Shown: positions 9,039-17,418 of the stretch, piece after piece
Layout: every line of letters begins with the position of its first letter
Position numbering within the stretch: position 1 is the stretch's first letter
Source of the DNA: Ascoidea tarda (nom. inval.)
Taxonomy: Eukaryota > Ascomycota > Saccharomycetes > Ascoideales > Ascoideaceae
NCBI GenBank assembly: GCA_030560485.1
Contig: JAKTTS010000117.1
Coordinates: 1-34,126, forward strand
Length of the DNA stretch: 34,126 bases
Reading direction: 5' to 3'
The notes under the pieces: generated by a model
The model's database searches: none
The model's input: the letters and a program-made list of their open reading frames with translations, nothing else
Told to the model about the DNA's origin: nothing
Made by a program: the position numbers and the translations under genes

Positions 9039-11387
9039 TTACAATAATTTGACATAATTTGCAGGAAATAATTTTCTTTGACCTTTTAAATCACCTAACC
9101 ACCAATCGTCATCAATAAATTCAACATTGATAATTTTATCCCCATCATTAAATGACAATTCATTTGGTTCTTGAGCAACATAATCATATACTGCAACGCA
9201 TGATTGATCTGTTTTGGTTTGTCCTGCAACTGGTTCTTTTTCTTCAGGTTCAGTTTCTGATTTTTTTTCTTCTGTTTGTTGATCAATTTCAAACTGAGAT
9301 TGATATTCAGCTATTTTATCAGCAATTTCATCATCAGATAATTTTTTTTCCAATTCAACATATGCACTTGGAAACACGCCAACTTCACCTTTAGCATTTT
9401 TACCTTGCCACCAATCAGCATCTGTAAATAAGATTTCAGTAATCTTTTCACCTTCTTTAAATTCAATTTCATCTTCATCAGATTTATCGTAATCATATAA
9501 AGCAAGAGCAATTATGGTATTGGCATTTCCATTTTTGGATGAAAAGCTAACTGCAGTGTTAGCAACTCCAGAAGAGGCAGCAGCTACACTAACTGCAGCT
9601 ACGGCAGTAAGAGGAGTAGTATTCTTAGCAGGAACTTTATCAATCAGATCAAGCGATTTTGCATCTTCAGATTGATATGTTCTTGAGGGTAAGACTGGAG
9701 GAGGAGGTTGACTTATCAGTTGTTGAAAATTTTCATCTTCAGATGATGAATCAATTTCTTCATATTTGGGTTCTTCACGTCTTGGTAATGAAGGAGGCTG
9801 AGGAGTTGAAGAAACACCGGAAGATTTTACATTGGAAGGACTAGGTGGAGAAGAAGGAAAGTTTGAATTGTCTCTTTTGGGGAGAGATGGACCAGGTGGG
9901 GGAGGAAGAAAAGAAGAATTATCTCTTTTTGGAATAGATGGACCAGGTGGAGGAGGAAGAAAAGATGAAGAATTTGTTGAAGTAACAGCTATTGGAACTT
10001 TAATTGAAACCCTTTCGTTATCATGAATACTGCCATGAGTGTTTTCATTATCGGTTTCATTGGTGGTGCTATTAACCGACAAGTTATCAAATTTATTACC
10101 TAAATTGGAAATTTTATTAAATTGGAAATCGTTTCTTTTTGAAGGGATTTCATTTTTATTTTCTACTGATGAAGACTTTACAGGAGAATCAGATTTAAAA
10201 GAAGAGTCGTATTTACCATGTTTTTCAGCCCAGATTTGAGCGGGAGTTTTGCCATTTGAAGCAGCAAAATTTCTTGAAGCACCAGAAATGATTTTATCTT
10301 TTTGACCAATATAATTTGTATTCGAGAAACTTTTATATGATGGAGCAGATTGAACAGGTTTATATTTATCAGAAACGGAGTTAACAACCTTTGGCTTTGG
10401 TAACGAGAATAATTTTTTTGATTGAGGTAATTGAGAAGGTTTAGAAGATTCCGAATTTTCAATTGAATTAAAAATATTTAGTTTTTGTTTAAATTTTTTT
10501 TCATCATCAGATAAATCTTCATTATCAATATTATTAAATTTGGGAGATTTAGGAGAGTTTAAAGATAATTTTGGAGAAAAACTTAGAGGTATAGATTTTG
10601 GAGAGGATATTTTATTGGGGTTAATTGGTTTGTAAGCTGATGCAACAGGTTTGATTGGGTTTTTTAGAAGATCCCTTTCTTCTACTTTTTCAACATCGCC
10701 CCAACCATCGTTATCTGAGTCGGAACTGATATTTTTTTTATTGTTAAAAGAAGCTGAATGTGATTTAATTGGGAAGGAAGAGTTTTTAAAAGAAGCTGAA
10801 GGCTTTTGAGGCGAAGAAAAAGATTGTTTGGGGATAAATTGATTTTTGTTAATTGAAACAGGTGATTTTTTTTGTTGGGTTGGTAAAGAGGAGGATTGGA
10901 ATTTTTTGGAGGAAGAGTTTGAAAAAGATTGTGGTTGAGAAGAATAGGTGGCACCAGAGGCATTTGTGACTTTGTTTAATAGTTCAGTTGGATCCAAGTC
11001 ATCTTCATCTCTAATTTGAACTTGGATGTGATAACGGTTTAAAATCGATAGTAATTTGTTAAAATAAGAATTGAAATTTGATCTCAATTTAATTGATACA
11101 GTGTCAGGACAATAACCGATAATTAGAAACTTTAAAACATTTGAATGGGCGATTTTCAATCGGATGAAACCAAAAGAGATGATATTAGAGGAATCTAAAT
11201 CTTTAAAAGAATCAAGAAATTCGTGGATATCACCATTGCCGGTATAGTTGGGGCTATAAGACAAAGATGAAGAGTTTGGTGATGGAGTTAAGATAAACCA
11301 AGAGGTATTTGGATCGTTGTTTAATACAGAGTTGTAAACCTCAGTGATTCTGGAACCATGGGTGGAGAAATCAATTGAGCGACTCAT
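9039..11387 (-). CDS. ABP1: Abp1-like actin-binding protein with two SH3 domains
   Basis: A 782-residue cortical actin-patch adaptor of endocytosis. Residues 1-140 form an ADF-homology domain (SIDFSTHGSRITEVYNSVL, then TSWFIL and GFIRLKIAHSNVLKFLIIGY) that binds F-actin. A long Ser/Lys/Asn-rich middle carries proline-rich PPPPGPS repeats (about 470-510) and another Pro cluster near residue 565, likely SH3 ligands. Two SH3 domains close the protein: about 624-680 (ALYDYDKSDEDEIEF, DWWQG, FPSAYVEL) and 724-781 (AVYDYVAQEPNELSF, DWWLG, FPANYVKLL). S. cerevisiae Abp1 has one SH3 and is 592 residues long; two-SH3 forms are known in other fungi. The start at 11387 is chosen because MSRSIDFSTHG is the family N-terminus; the 28 upstream codons are hydrophobic leader read-through. 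Two CTG codons occur, both in the disordered middle. It is divergent from TIM10. Confidence 0.93.
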   Translation of the reverse strand: MSRSIDFSTHGSRITEVYNSVLNNDPNTSWFILTPSPNSSSLSYSPNYTGNGDIHEFLDSFKDLDSSNIISFGFIRLKIAHSNVLKFLIIGYCPDTVSIKLRSNFNSYFNKLLSILNRYHIQVQIRDEDDLDPTELLNKVTNASGATYSSQPQSFSNSSSKKFQSSSLPTQQKKSPVSINKNQFIPKQSFSSPQKPSASFKNSSFPIKSHSASFNNKKNISSDSDNDGWGDVEKVEERDLLKNPIKPVASAYKPINPNKISSPKSIPLSFSPKLSLNSPKSPKFNNIDNEDLSDDEKKFKQKLNIFNSIENSESSKPSQLPQSKKLFSLPKPKVVNSVSDKYKPVQSAPSYKSFSNTNYIGQKDKIISGASRNFAASNGKTPAQIWAEKHGKYDSSFKSDSPVKSSSVENKNEIPSKRNDFQFNKISNLGNKFDNLSVNSTTNETDNENTHGSIHDNERVSIKVPIAVTSTNSSSFLPPPPGPSIPKRDNSSFLPPPPGPSLPKRDNSNFPSSPPSPSNVKSSGVSSTPQPPSLPRREEPKYEEIDSSSEDENFQQLISQPPPPVLPSRTYQSEDAKSLDLIDKVPAKNTTPLTAVAAVSVAAASSGVANTAVSFSSKNGNANTIIALALYDYDKSDEDEIEFKEGEKITEILFTDADWWQGKNAKGEVGVFPSAYVELEKKLSDDEIADKIAEYQSQFEIDQQTEEKKSETEPEEKEPVAGQTKTDQSCVAVYDYVAQEPNELSFNDGDKIINVEFIDDDWWLGDLKGQRKLFPANYVKLL

Positions 11388-11504
11388 GCTGAGGGAATTG
11401 GCTATGAAGACGAAGAAGCAGGAGAAGCAGAAGAAGAAGAGATGGACGAGGAAGAGATGGAATAGGAGCAAGAGTTAAACGCCGGCAGAATCGAGAGGAG
11501 AGGA

Positions 11505-11510
11505 CACGTG
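11505..11510. promoter_or_regulatory. CACGTG E-box
   Basis: This is a perfect CACGTG in the ABP1/TIM10 bidirectional promoter. Confidence 0.45.
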
Positions 11511-11592
11511 GTGATCCGTCTGCGTGGAAAAACCGCATGTGCAAACAAGCATTTGACTGCTGGTGTCTGCGTTTGCTGCTTTTCGAGGGTAA

Positions 11593-11598
11593 CACGTG
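11593..11598. promoter_or_regulatory. CACGTG E-box
   Basis: This is the second CACGTG in the ABP1/TIM10 promoter, 124 bases upstream of the TIM10 ATG. Confidence 0.45.
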
Positions 11599-11721
11599 CT
11601 TGCAAAATTTGCACGGGAGAGCCGAGCGGTGGAGCAACGGTGCTCTTGCTGCGTTTACTGATTTCGGTGCCTCTGCTGCCTGTGCTTCTGTTGTTTCTGC
11701 TCCCTATAGCTACTGCCGATA

Positions 11722-12009
11722 ATGTCTTTTCTTGGTTTTGGTGCTGCTCAACCCAAGCTCTCATCGGAACAGAAGATTGCTGCTGCTGAAGCAGAGTTGG
11801 ACATGGTCACAGACATGTTCAACAGGCTAGTTTCCACCTGCCACTCCAAATGCATCACTTCCTCCTCCAGCTACTATGAGGGCGATATCAACAAGAATGA
11901 AGGTCTTTGCATCGACAGATGTGTTGCCAAATACTTTGATGTCAACGTCAGGGTTGGCGAGCAGATGCAGAAGTTGGGCCAGAATGGTACCTTTATGGGT
12001 AAGCGATAG
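11722..12009 (+). CDS. TIM10: Tim10, small Tim chaperone of the mitochondrial intermembrane space
   Basis: A 95-residue protein, close to the usual Tim10 length. It has the twin CX3C signature: Cys40-HSK-Cys44 and Cys63-IDR-Cys67, separated by 18 residues. Tim10 pairs with Tim9 to form a hexamer that ferries hydrophobic precursors across the intermembrane space to TIM22 or the SAM machinery. The cysteines form disulfides through the Mia40/Erv1 relay. The N-terminal helix ([20 protein letters not shown]) and the C-terminal end NGTFMGKR are typical. There is no intron and no CTG codon. Its codon use is GC-richer than its neighbours, as expected for a well-expressed gene. It is divergent from ABP1 and in tandem with LPL1. 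Confidence 0.96.
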   Translation: MSFLGFGAAQPKLSSEQKIAAAEAELDMVTDMFNRLVSTCHSKCITSSSSYYEGDINKNEGLCIDRCVAKYFDVNVRVGEQMQKLGQNGTFMGKR

Positions 12010-12331
12010 AAGAGCCACTCGAAATGTTCTGGTTGCCTCTGCCCTGTAAATAGCTCAATAGAAGGTTTAATAAACATTAAAGTTGTTCCGCTGAATCCTT
12101 TTTCACAAACACAAGTTTTCACTAATCAGCATATTGTAATGCTTCTAGTTCTTTTCCTCTTCTTAATTCCAACTCCCAACTCCCAATTCCGATTTTCGTT
12201 TTTGTTCTTTTTATTTTCCAGTTGAATATAAATACTTTAGTTTTTTCTTTTCCTTCTCTTTCTTTTCTCTCATTTTTTTCTGTGCTTCAATTCTTTGGGT
12301 TCTTTTTTAACTCTTATCGTGTCATCTTAAA
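12010..12331. promoter_or_regulatory. TIM10 3' region and LPL1 promoter
   Basis: This 322-base spacer begins with a likely TIM10 polyadenylation region (AATAAACAT-like sequence near 12067). It ends in a pyrimidine-rich leader with a TATA box at 12227-12234, 98 bases before the LPL1 start. Confidence 0.55.
12227..12234 (+). promoter_or_regulatory. TATA box of LPL1
   Basis: TATAAATA lies about 100 bases upstream of the ATG at 12332, followed by a T/C-rich leader. Confidence 0.55.
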
Positions 12332-13567
12332 ATGTCCAAATCAAGTAAAATCTCTAACGCTCACTTATTTATCTTGATTCATGGTCTTTGGGGTGCTCCC
12401 TCTCATATGAGGTCTATCGAGAAAATCATTTTAAATACTTTGCCTGTCATTAATAACGAAAAAATCGTAACCTTTAAACCTGCTACCACTGCTTTTTTTA
12501 AAACCTATGACGGTTTGCATATAATCTCTTTAAGAGTCCTATCCGAAATTTTCTCAGAGATTCTCTCCTTATACACTGAAAAAAATCTAAAAATTGTCAA
12601 AATAAGTTTCGTTGGTTATTCCCATGGTGGTTTAATATCAAGATATTTAATAGGTTTATTGTATAATTTAAAATTTTTCGACTCAATTACTCCAATTTAT
12701 TTTACCACATTTGCCACTCCTCATCTTGGTATCAAATTTTATTCTTCTTTTAACCATAATAAACCTTTAAATACTAACGATATTAACGATATTAACAACA
12801 TTAGCGATATTAACAATATTAGCAATTTTAACAATTTTAACAATTTTAATAACCTCAACTTCAATTTCTTAAAAATCGCTTTCACTAACACTCTCAATTT
12901 CTTGGGTCCTATTTTTTTAAATCTATCTGGTAATGAATTGTTTCTTAACAATGATATCTTATTAAATTTATCCTCCCCAGATGATATCTATTTTAAGGGC
13001 TTAAAATCTTTTAGAAAATTCTATTTACTATCAAATATTAAAAATGATAGAACCGTATCTTTTTATACCTCTTACATTGTGAACATATCCCCATTTAATA
13101 ATTTAAACAATTTAAATTTAATTTATATAAAAAATATTCCCTCCATTAAAATATTTAAAAAACACAACCAGTTTATTGAAGTTACTCCAAAAATTCTAGA
13201 TTTAAGCACTACTACCACTGCTACCACTTCTCCTACTAACAATAATGGAATTTTCACTTCCCCACAAATCTTGTTTTATAATTTTTTTTTCTATTTACTA
13301 CTTCTTCTTGTGTTCCCTATTTGGTTTTTCGGTGTAACAATTTTTAGCATTATTGGCGTCTTATTGAGTAAATTTAGAATAAATTTCAACACAATTCCTT
13401 TTGATTTTAATGAAAAATGGTTTCAGATTTATAACCAAATATATAATCAAATATATAATGAAATCACACATTTTAATAATGATAAAGATAACAAAAATAA
13501 TGACAATAACAACAATAATGATAATGATAATGATAATGATAATGATAATGATGACAATGACGATGAC

Positions 13568-13599
<32 letters not shown>

Positions 13600-13957
13600 G
13601 AATGAGAATGATCTAAGTAATATATTGGTCTCAGATTTAGATAAGTATTCAAAATTTCTAAAAGAAAACTCAATTGAACAGAAATTATCATCATCGTTGA
13701 ACAATAATCAAATTGAATGTGAAGTCTTTCAAAAACATTTAAACAATCACTTAAATTTCGATTCCAAAAGAATCAAAATGAATGAATCTTTAAACTTTTT
13801 AAATTGGATCAAGATTCCTGTTTTGATTGATTCGCTTAACGCCCACGATGGAATTGTTGCGAGAAGAGGTTTAAGAACAAACCCTTCTGGTGCTGCTGCT
13901 ATTTATTTTTGGGCCAATTTAGTTCGTAATGACATGCTTGATAGTGCTAGCCATTGA
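12332..13957 (+). CDS. LPL1: Lpl1-like lipid-droplet phospholipase (DUF676 lipase)
   Basis: A 541-residue alpha/beta-hydrolase. Matches to yeast Lpl1 (YOR059C) run in order: HLFILIHGLWGAPSHM (oxyanion region), FKTYDGLHII, the nucleophile elbow GYSHGG with Ser97, TFATPHLGIKFY, IKNDRTVSFYTSYI, a hydrophobic segment (about 310-350) that may embed in membrane or droplet surface, and the C-terminal WIKIPV...LNAHDGIVARRGL with the likely catalytic His505. Lpl1 is a phospholipase of broad specificity on lipid droplets in S. cerevisiae; 450 residues is usual there. The extra length comes from an Asn-rich loop (about 145-175) and an acidic Asn/Asp tract (about 385-425) between the membrane segment and the C-terminal block. 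No CTG codon was found. Paralogous Rog1-type lipases are the alternative, but the C-terminal block favours Lpl1. Confidence 0.87.
13496..13602 (+). repeat. Asn/Asp trinucleotide tract inside LPL1
   Basis: Runs of AAT/AAC, GATAAT and finally GAT codons encode an Asn-Asp ladder passing into about 13 consecutive Asp. The tract is in frame and probably varies in length between strains. Confidence 0.8.
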
Positions 13958-14672
13958 TTATGTTATCTAAGAATGCTAAAAAATTACAATTTACAATTCA
14001 TATAAATCTAGCTAATAAACTTGTTTTTCATTTAAAAATATAAATATGGAGTTACACTATAGTATAATGTAAGATGAAAAAACATAAAATATAAAATAGA
14101 AGATGAAAAATGAAAATGAAAATGAAAATAAAAAATAGAAAATAAAAAACAAAAAACAAAAAACAAAAAACAAAAAATGAAAAATGAAAAATGAAAAATG
14201 AAAAATTATAACATAAAATTATAACATAAAATTATTTATAGAATTTGTTGAAAATAATTTTTGGTTTTGGTTTTAATTCTTTTTTTTGTTTCATTAACAT
14301 GAAAAATACAATCATAATCATAATATAAACAATTAATAATAAAAGATGAAGAAAGACAAAAATGAATGATCAAAACAAAATTCAAAAATCGAAATCAATT
14401 GATAAAAACGAATAATTAAATCAGAGCAAAATAAATATCAAAAAAAAAGGATAACATTATTTTAGGATCATAAGCAACGTATTCAATAAAATAAAATAGC
14501 TAGTTTGAAAAAAAGAAACATAATTAAAGTAGATTCATACTTGTAAAAAGGCATATAATATTTGATTAGATAAAAAATTAAACTTTGGACTTTTCATTTC
14601 AATTGTTTAATTCTCGAGAAAAAAGCTTTCGTTTTTAAACGTAAAAGTTTATAATGATTTTTGTGATCGTGT
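13958..14672. other. convergent LPL1/ERG8 3' region with A-rich minisatellite
   Basis: This 715-base AT-rich spacer has no ORF or RNA gene that I can support. About 14103-14230 is a short tandem array of A-rich units (AAAAAAC, then AAAAATG, then ATAACATAAA). Confidence 0.6.
14103..14230. repeat. A-rich 7-mer tandem repeats
   Basis: Consecutive AAAAAAC units are followed by consecutive AAAAATG units and a doubled ATAACATAAAATT. It looks like slippage-derived minisatellite DNA. Confidence 0.7.
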
Positions 14673-16706
14673 TTAAGCTAAACCTTCATAATTAATTGGA
14701 TCTTCATGCAAAATGCCTACCTTTTGTTCTTCTAATTCTAACCAAGTAACATCAGTGTACAATTTTTTATCAATGCTTTCAATATCAATATTATAAAATT
14801 GTTTTTGATTATGACTCTTACTGGTAACTAAACTAGCCAATTCTTCAGAAGTCAATGGCCTATCAGTTTTAGTTAGAAGTTTGATTTTAGGAATGGCTAA
14901 TTTTGAGACTAATAAAGCCAAAGCATCATATCCACCAGCGCCTGGAACAACACCACCAATAACACCAGGTAAAATATAGCAGTTTCCAATCAAAACAGAT
15001 TGAGAATGGGGTTCGATTTCAGCACCGGATTGTTCTGTTAATTTTTGTAGAGAAATTCTAATTTGAGAAATTGATTCTACGGTTTTAAAAATAGGTCTTA
15101 ATTTTTCCAAAACACCGCGTTTCAATTTTAATAAATGTTTCAATTGAATGATTGAGTAATCATCTAAATAAGAGATCATTTCGGCGTAACTTTCTGAGTT
15201 GTCTTTATTTCTTGAAATTAGTTCCAAATTATTTAAATCTTTAATTAGCTTCAAGTTATTTTTATTTAATTCTTCAAACAACTCGTTAGCTGAAGCAGGA
15301 TTATTTCTTTTCCATTTTAAAACAGTTGAAACCAATTGAGGGGTTTTTGAACCACTTTTGACATCAGCCATCAAAATTTTAATTTGTGGAGGCATTGATA
15401 TTATATCAATTTGGTAATCCCAAGTAGAGTCTACAACTTTTTCAAAGTATTGCAAATATTTTATCTTCGATAAGGTTTTCTTTGAAAAAGATAATTCGTT
15501 GATAATACTTGGAGAAAATCTTTGATACATGATAGAACCATAAGTAGCAGAAGCGACATCAAAGCCTGAACCAACTTTACCTTGAGCTAGAGAATGAGAT
15601 ATTTGAGCCAAATGATGGATGATCTCTTTGCCGTTTTCATTAGGTAAATTTGAAATTAAAGAAAATAAATTATGTTTAAAAAGAGATAATAAAGAAGTTG
15701 TCAAAACGGTTACTAAAGAGGCAGACGAACCAAGACCAGATTTTGGAATGTTATCAATTGAATCATTATAAAAATTAAAAGATTTTAAATTATTGGAAGA
15801 AGATTTGGGAGTAAAATCGTTATCGTTTGGAGAATGAAACGCCGAATCAGAATAAATAAGAATTTTAATTTTCATTGATTTTTTAGGCTGAACATAAGCT
15901 AAAACAGATTCAATTGATTGTTCAATAAATTTATTTTCGTTTGAGTTTTTTTCTATAAGTTGATAAGAATAGAAATCTTGATTCAAATTAATGGTATAGT
16001 TATAGGTTGAATTTTTAAATTGAGGAGATTGAACCTGAATAAATAATTTTTCATTTTGCGTTTTCAATTCATCTTGGAGAAAAGAATTTGAGGAAACTGA
16101 ATTATGATCAGATAATAAATCGTTGTTGATAATTTCTTGTTGAGACAAAGAAGTAGCAGAAATAGATGCATGCATTCTTGAAGATAAAGCAACGGAGTAA
16201 CCTTTATAGTTTTGATCTAAAACTAAATAACCACCTACTAATAAAGCCTTTCCAGGACAACTAAAAGCATTTTCGTAGGGTAAAATCGGCAAATCATCTA
16301 AAGTGATTGAATTTAAACTTGAAATATTATTTATATTATCAGGATTTTTGTCTGAATTGGAGTCAATGGGTTTACCAGAAACTTTTAAAATTTTAGCGCT
16401 GTTAGTGGAATTGGAATTATTTGAGCTATTTGAGTTATCGGAATTGGCGGAGATTGGAAAGGCGGGAGATTCGTTCAATTGAGAGGATAAATTATAAGAG
16501 TTTGAGGATAAATAATACGATTTACCATAGCTGCTTAAATTGTTGAGCAATAGATCATTGAAATCGGCGTTGGTTTGAGATAGATTAGAAGAGGCAGTAA
16601 TTTTATCAGTGGATGGAGATTTGGCAGAAACAGGGGCATTTGTAGAAGCAGTAGTAGTAGTGGCGGTAGCAGATGTAGGGGCGATTGAAGGAATATGAAA
16701 ATCCAT
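14673..16706 (-). CDS. ERG8: phosphomevalonate kinase with long N-terminal extension
   Basis: This enzyme phosphorylates mevalonate-5-phosphate to the diphosphate, the second kinase step of the mevalonate pathway feeding ergosterol synthesis. It is a GHMP-fold kinase. Visible are the N-terminal FSCPGKALLVGGYLVLD (149-164), SSRMHAS, the ATP-binding PKSGLGSSASLVTVLTTSLL (321-340), GKVGSGFDVASATYGSI (377-392), and the C-terminal GAEIEPHSQSVL with VVPGAGGYDALALLV (586-600). Yeast Erg8 is 451 residues and starts only about nine residues before this PGKALL motif. Here the protein is 677, with 146 extra Ser/Thr/Asn-rich residues in front. No methionine occurs between residue 1 and Met178, which lies past the motif, so an internal start cannot explain the length, and no clear splice signal is seen. 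Not one CTG codon was found in 677. It converges on LPL1. Confidence 0.95.
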   Translation of the reverse strand: MDFHIPSIAPTSATATTTTASTNAPVSAKSPSTDKITASSNLSQTNADFNDLLLNNLSSYGKSYYLSSNSYNLSSQLNESPAFPISANSDNSNSSNNSNSTNSAKILKVSGKPIDSNSDKNPDNINNISSLNSITLDDLPILPYENAFSCPGKALLVGGYLVLDQNYKGYSVALSSRMHASISATSLSQQEIINNDLLSDHNSVSSNSFLQDELKTQNEKLFIQVQSPQFKNSTYNYTINLNQDFYSYQLIEKNSNENKFIEQSIESVLAYVQPKKSMKIKILIYSDSAFHSPNDNDFTPKSSSNNLKSFNFYNDSIDNIPKSGLGSSASLVTVLTTSLLSLFKHNLFSLISNLPNENGKEIIHHLAQISHSLAQGKVGSGFDVASATYGSIMYQRFSPSIINELSFSKKTLSKIKYLQYFEKVVDSTWDYQIDIISMPPQIKILMADVKSGSKTPQLVSTVLKWKRNNPASANELFEELNKNNLKLIKDLNNLELISRNKDNSESYAEMISYLDDYSIIQLKHLLKLKRGVLEKLRPIFKTVESISQIRISLQKLTEQSGAEIEPHSQSVLIGNCYILPGVIGGVVPGAGGYDALALLVSKLAIPKIKLLTKTDRPLTSEELASLVTSKSHNQKQFYNIDIESIDKKLYTDVTWLELEEQKVGILHEDPINYEGLA

Positions 16707-17418
16707 TTTGACGTATTGAGAAACCTGGAGAAATTCAAAAGCGGCAGAAAACTAATTTTTGAACAGAAATAAAATATAAAATATAAGAAATGAAATAAGA
16801 TTTCTAAAATATAATAGGCAACAAGGAAAAAAGAAAAACAATCGAAATGCTGAGTAGAACAATAGAAAGGGAGAGTGGAGGATAGGTATTAGAATACAAG
16901 CGGTTGGAGAAAGTGGAATTGAAAAGATGGAGAAAAAATATAGTATAGGGGAGCTTTGAGAAACGGGAAAGAAACAAAGCAGGGATCTCTGGTGACTGTG
17001 GTGCTTGAGGTTCTGAAGACGACAGAGAATGTGATTGTTGTGTTTCAAGAAAAGAAAAAAACAAGAAAAAGAAGGGGAAAGGGAAAAAGAAAGGGAAAAG
17101 AAAAAAAAGTTGGAAGTGAAGAAACTGCTCCAAATTTATACCAATTCGCACCGCTTCCACCGCGGCGGCAGACCTGTACTGGTCACGTTTTCCACGCAGC
17201 GCTTCTCCGCGCCCGTCCAATGCAAATAACTGCTTACAACAACATTATCCTGCTGCTATTGCAGCACTCAGCATCAGTTCCGAACATATGGCTCTTTCCC
17301 CCAGCGCTGGCTCTCGGCTTCTGGTGTATATTACTTGTGTCTTATCGATCGATGGTCTGGAAATCATCCGGCAACCATCTTGTTATTATCCAGCTATTGT
17401 CTTGCTATTGTCTTGCTG
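16707..17418. promoter_or_regulatory. ERG8 upstream region with long pyrimidine tract on its coding strand
   Basis: This 712-base spacer lies between SLK19 (3' end) and ERG8 (5' end). The coding strand of ERG8 is strongly C/T-rich from about 17108 down to 16800, with a purine tract on plus at 17044-17108. A possible TATA (plus ATTTATA, 17134-17140) is some 430 bases above the ERG8 ATG, so the leader may be long. Around 17150-17300 the DNA is GC-rich. The open frames here look like composition artefacts. Confidence 0.5.
17044..17108 (+). repeat. purine-only tract
   Basis: This is a long nearly pure A/G run with AAAGGGAAA-like units. On the minus strand it is a pyrimidine leader element of the ERG8 promoter. 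Confidence 0.6.

Larger units (their letters stand above)
11388..11721. promoter_or_regulatory. divergent ABP1/TIM10 promoter with two E-boxes
   Basis: This is a 334-base GC-rich region between two start codons. CACGTG occurs at 11505-11510 and 11593-11598, 88 bases apart. Overlapping open frames here are by-products of the high GC content and resemble no protein. Confidence 0.65.

Noticed and set aside
9095-10963. Many secondary ORFs opposite or within ABP1
   Set aside because: They are Leu/Met/Asn-rich shadow frames of the low-complexity ABP1 coding sequence.
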